NCBI GenBank assembly: GCA_944320595.1
Contig: CALUIB010000001.1
Coordinates: 159,248-223,247 of the forward strand
Source of the DNA: an uncultured Muribaculaceae bacterium
Lineage (GTDB): Bacteria > Bacteroidota > Bacteroidia > Bacteroidales > Muribaculaceae
Length of the DNA: 64,000 bases
Direction: 5' to 3'
Part shown: positions 63,854-64,000 of the stretch, in pieces
Position numbering within the stretch: position 1 is the stretch's first letter
Layout: every line of letters starts with the position of its first letter
Notes under the pieces: generated by a model
What the model saw: the letters and a program-made list of their open reading frames with translations, nothing else
Told to the model about the DNA's origin: nothing
The model's database searches: none
Program-made: the position numbers and the translations under genes

Positions 63854-63912
63854 TTTGGAATATGGTATGTTTTGCCCTCTGGCAGGACAGTGCGTATCAT
63901 ATTCCAAAGATA
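63854..63912 (-). promoter_or_regulatory. Promoter and structured leader of the cytochrome bd operon
   Basis: Minus-strand TATCTTTG (63912-63905) is the -7 element; the -33 part is poor. Perfect 11-bp inverted repeats (63854-63864 with 63898-63908) begin inside the -7 element and enclose the first about 40 nt of the leader. A small inner stem (TGCC/GGCA) sits between. It may be a binding site for a redox regulator or an RNA structure. The 92 bp from 63909 to the window end hold nothing else identifiable. Confidence 0.6.
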
Positions 63913-64000
63913 GGTATTTTCAGTGAAAATTCGATACACAAATAGGAATCTGTTAGAAACAAGCTATTTATAAGCTTTTCTCAAAGAGTGAGGTAATGAC

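Overview
The window looks like chromosome of an anaerobic Bacteroidales bacterium, probably Muribaculaceae or a close relative. The case rests on gene content and promoters. The content includes a Bacteroidetes-type omega subunit after bamD, a DUF4492-cydA-cydB operon, a GH77 with starch-binding modules, a Porin_10-type porin, a four-subunit 2-oxoacid:ferredoxin oxidoreductase, and a B12-dependent (class II) ribonucleotide reductase. Many genes start just after the Bacteroidetes promoter form, a TTG/TTTG element 19-20 nt upstream of TAnnTTTG. Species-level assignment is an inference from family composition only. I found no tRNA, rRNA or CRISPR array.

Layout. 1-7.3 kb (+): lspA (cut by the window edge) with two small partners, a GH20-type glycosidase, a PASTA-domain membrane protein with rluD, then bamD and omega. 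7.3-7.6 kb: a gene-free stretch holding a candidate small RNA with its own promoter and terminator. 7.6-12.4 kb (-): the operon metA, U32 peptidase, MATE exporter, cytidylate-kinase-like protein. 12.5-21 kb (-): the operon purL, sppA, lpxK, punA, thiL. 21.2-24.9 kb (+): gyrA and a TPR protein. 24.9-27.1 kb: a patch of mobile-element debris with an IRR-bounded terminal repeat relic, a frameshifted IS1182-like element and a GC-rich inverted repeat. 27.1-31 kb (-): malQ and an exported protein of unknown function.

31.2-39 kb (mostly +): a LysE exporter with a CBM9-like protein, nrdJ, and a cardiolipin synthase / secreted endonuclease I / lipoprotein run. 39-45.2 kb (-): a periplasmic solute-binding-like protein, porin, BASS transporter, hisS and a YugP-type metallopeptidase. 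45.4-48.5 kb (+): sugar nucleotidyltransferase, galE and an exported alpha/beta hydrolase. 48.5-51.5 kb (-): a lipoprotein and an RSH alarmone enzyme whose hydrolase half looks dead. 51.7-57.5 kb (+): a DUF2461 protein, the korDABC-type operon and an orphan TPR-LytS sensor kinase. 57.6-64 kb (-): penicillin-binding protein 1A, a YigZ protein, and cytochrome bd oxidase (DUF4492, cydA, cydB) with a structured leader.

Taken together this is mostly core physiology: envelope building (BamD, LpxK, PBP1A, Lsp, SppA), nucleotide supply (PurL, PunA, NrdJ), fermentation and micro-oxic respiration (Kor, Cyd), and glycan use (GH20, GH77, CBM9, GalE). I do not see a complete novel defence or biosynthetic system. 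The best candidates for something undescribed are the structured small RNA at about 7.41-7.55 kb and the 21-bp-period direct repeats in front of the orphan LytS-type kinase.
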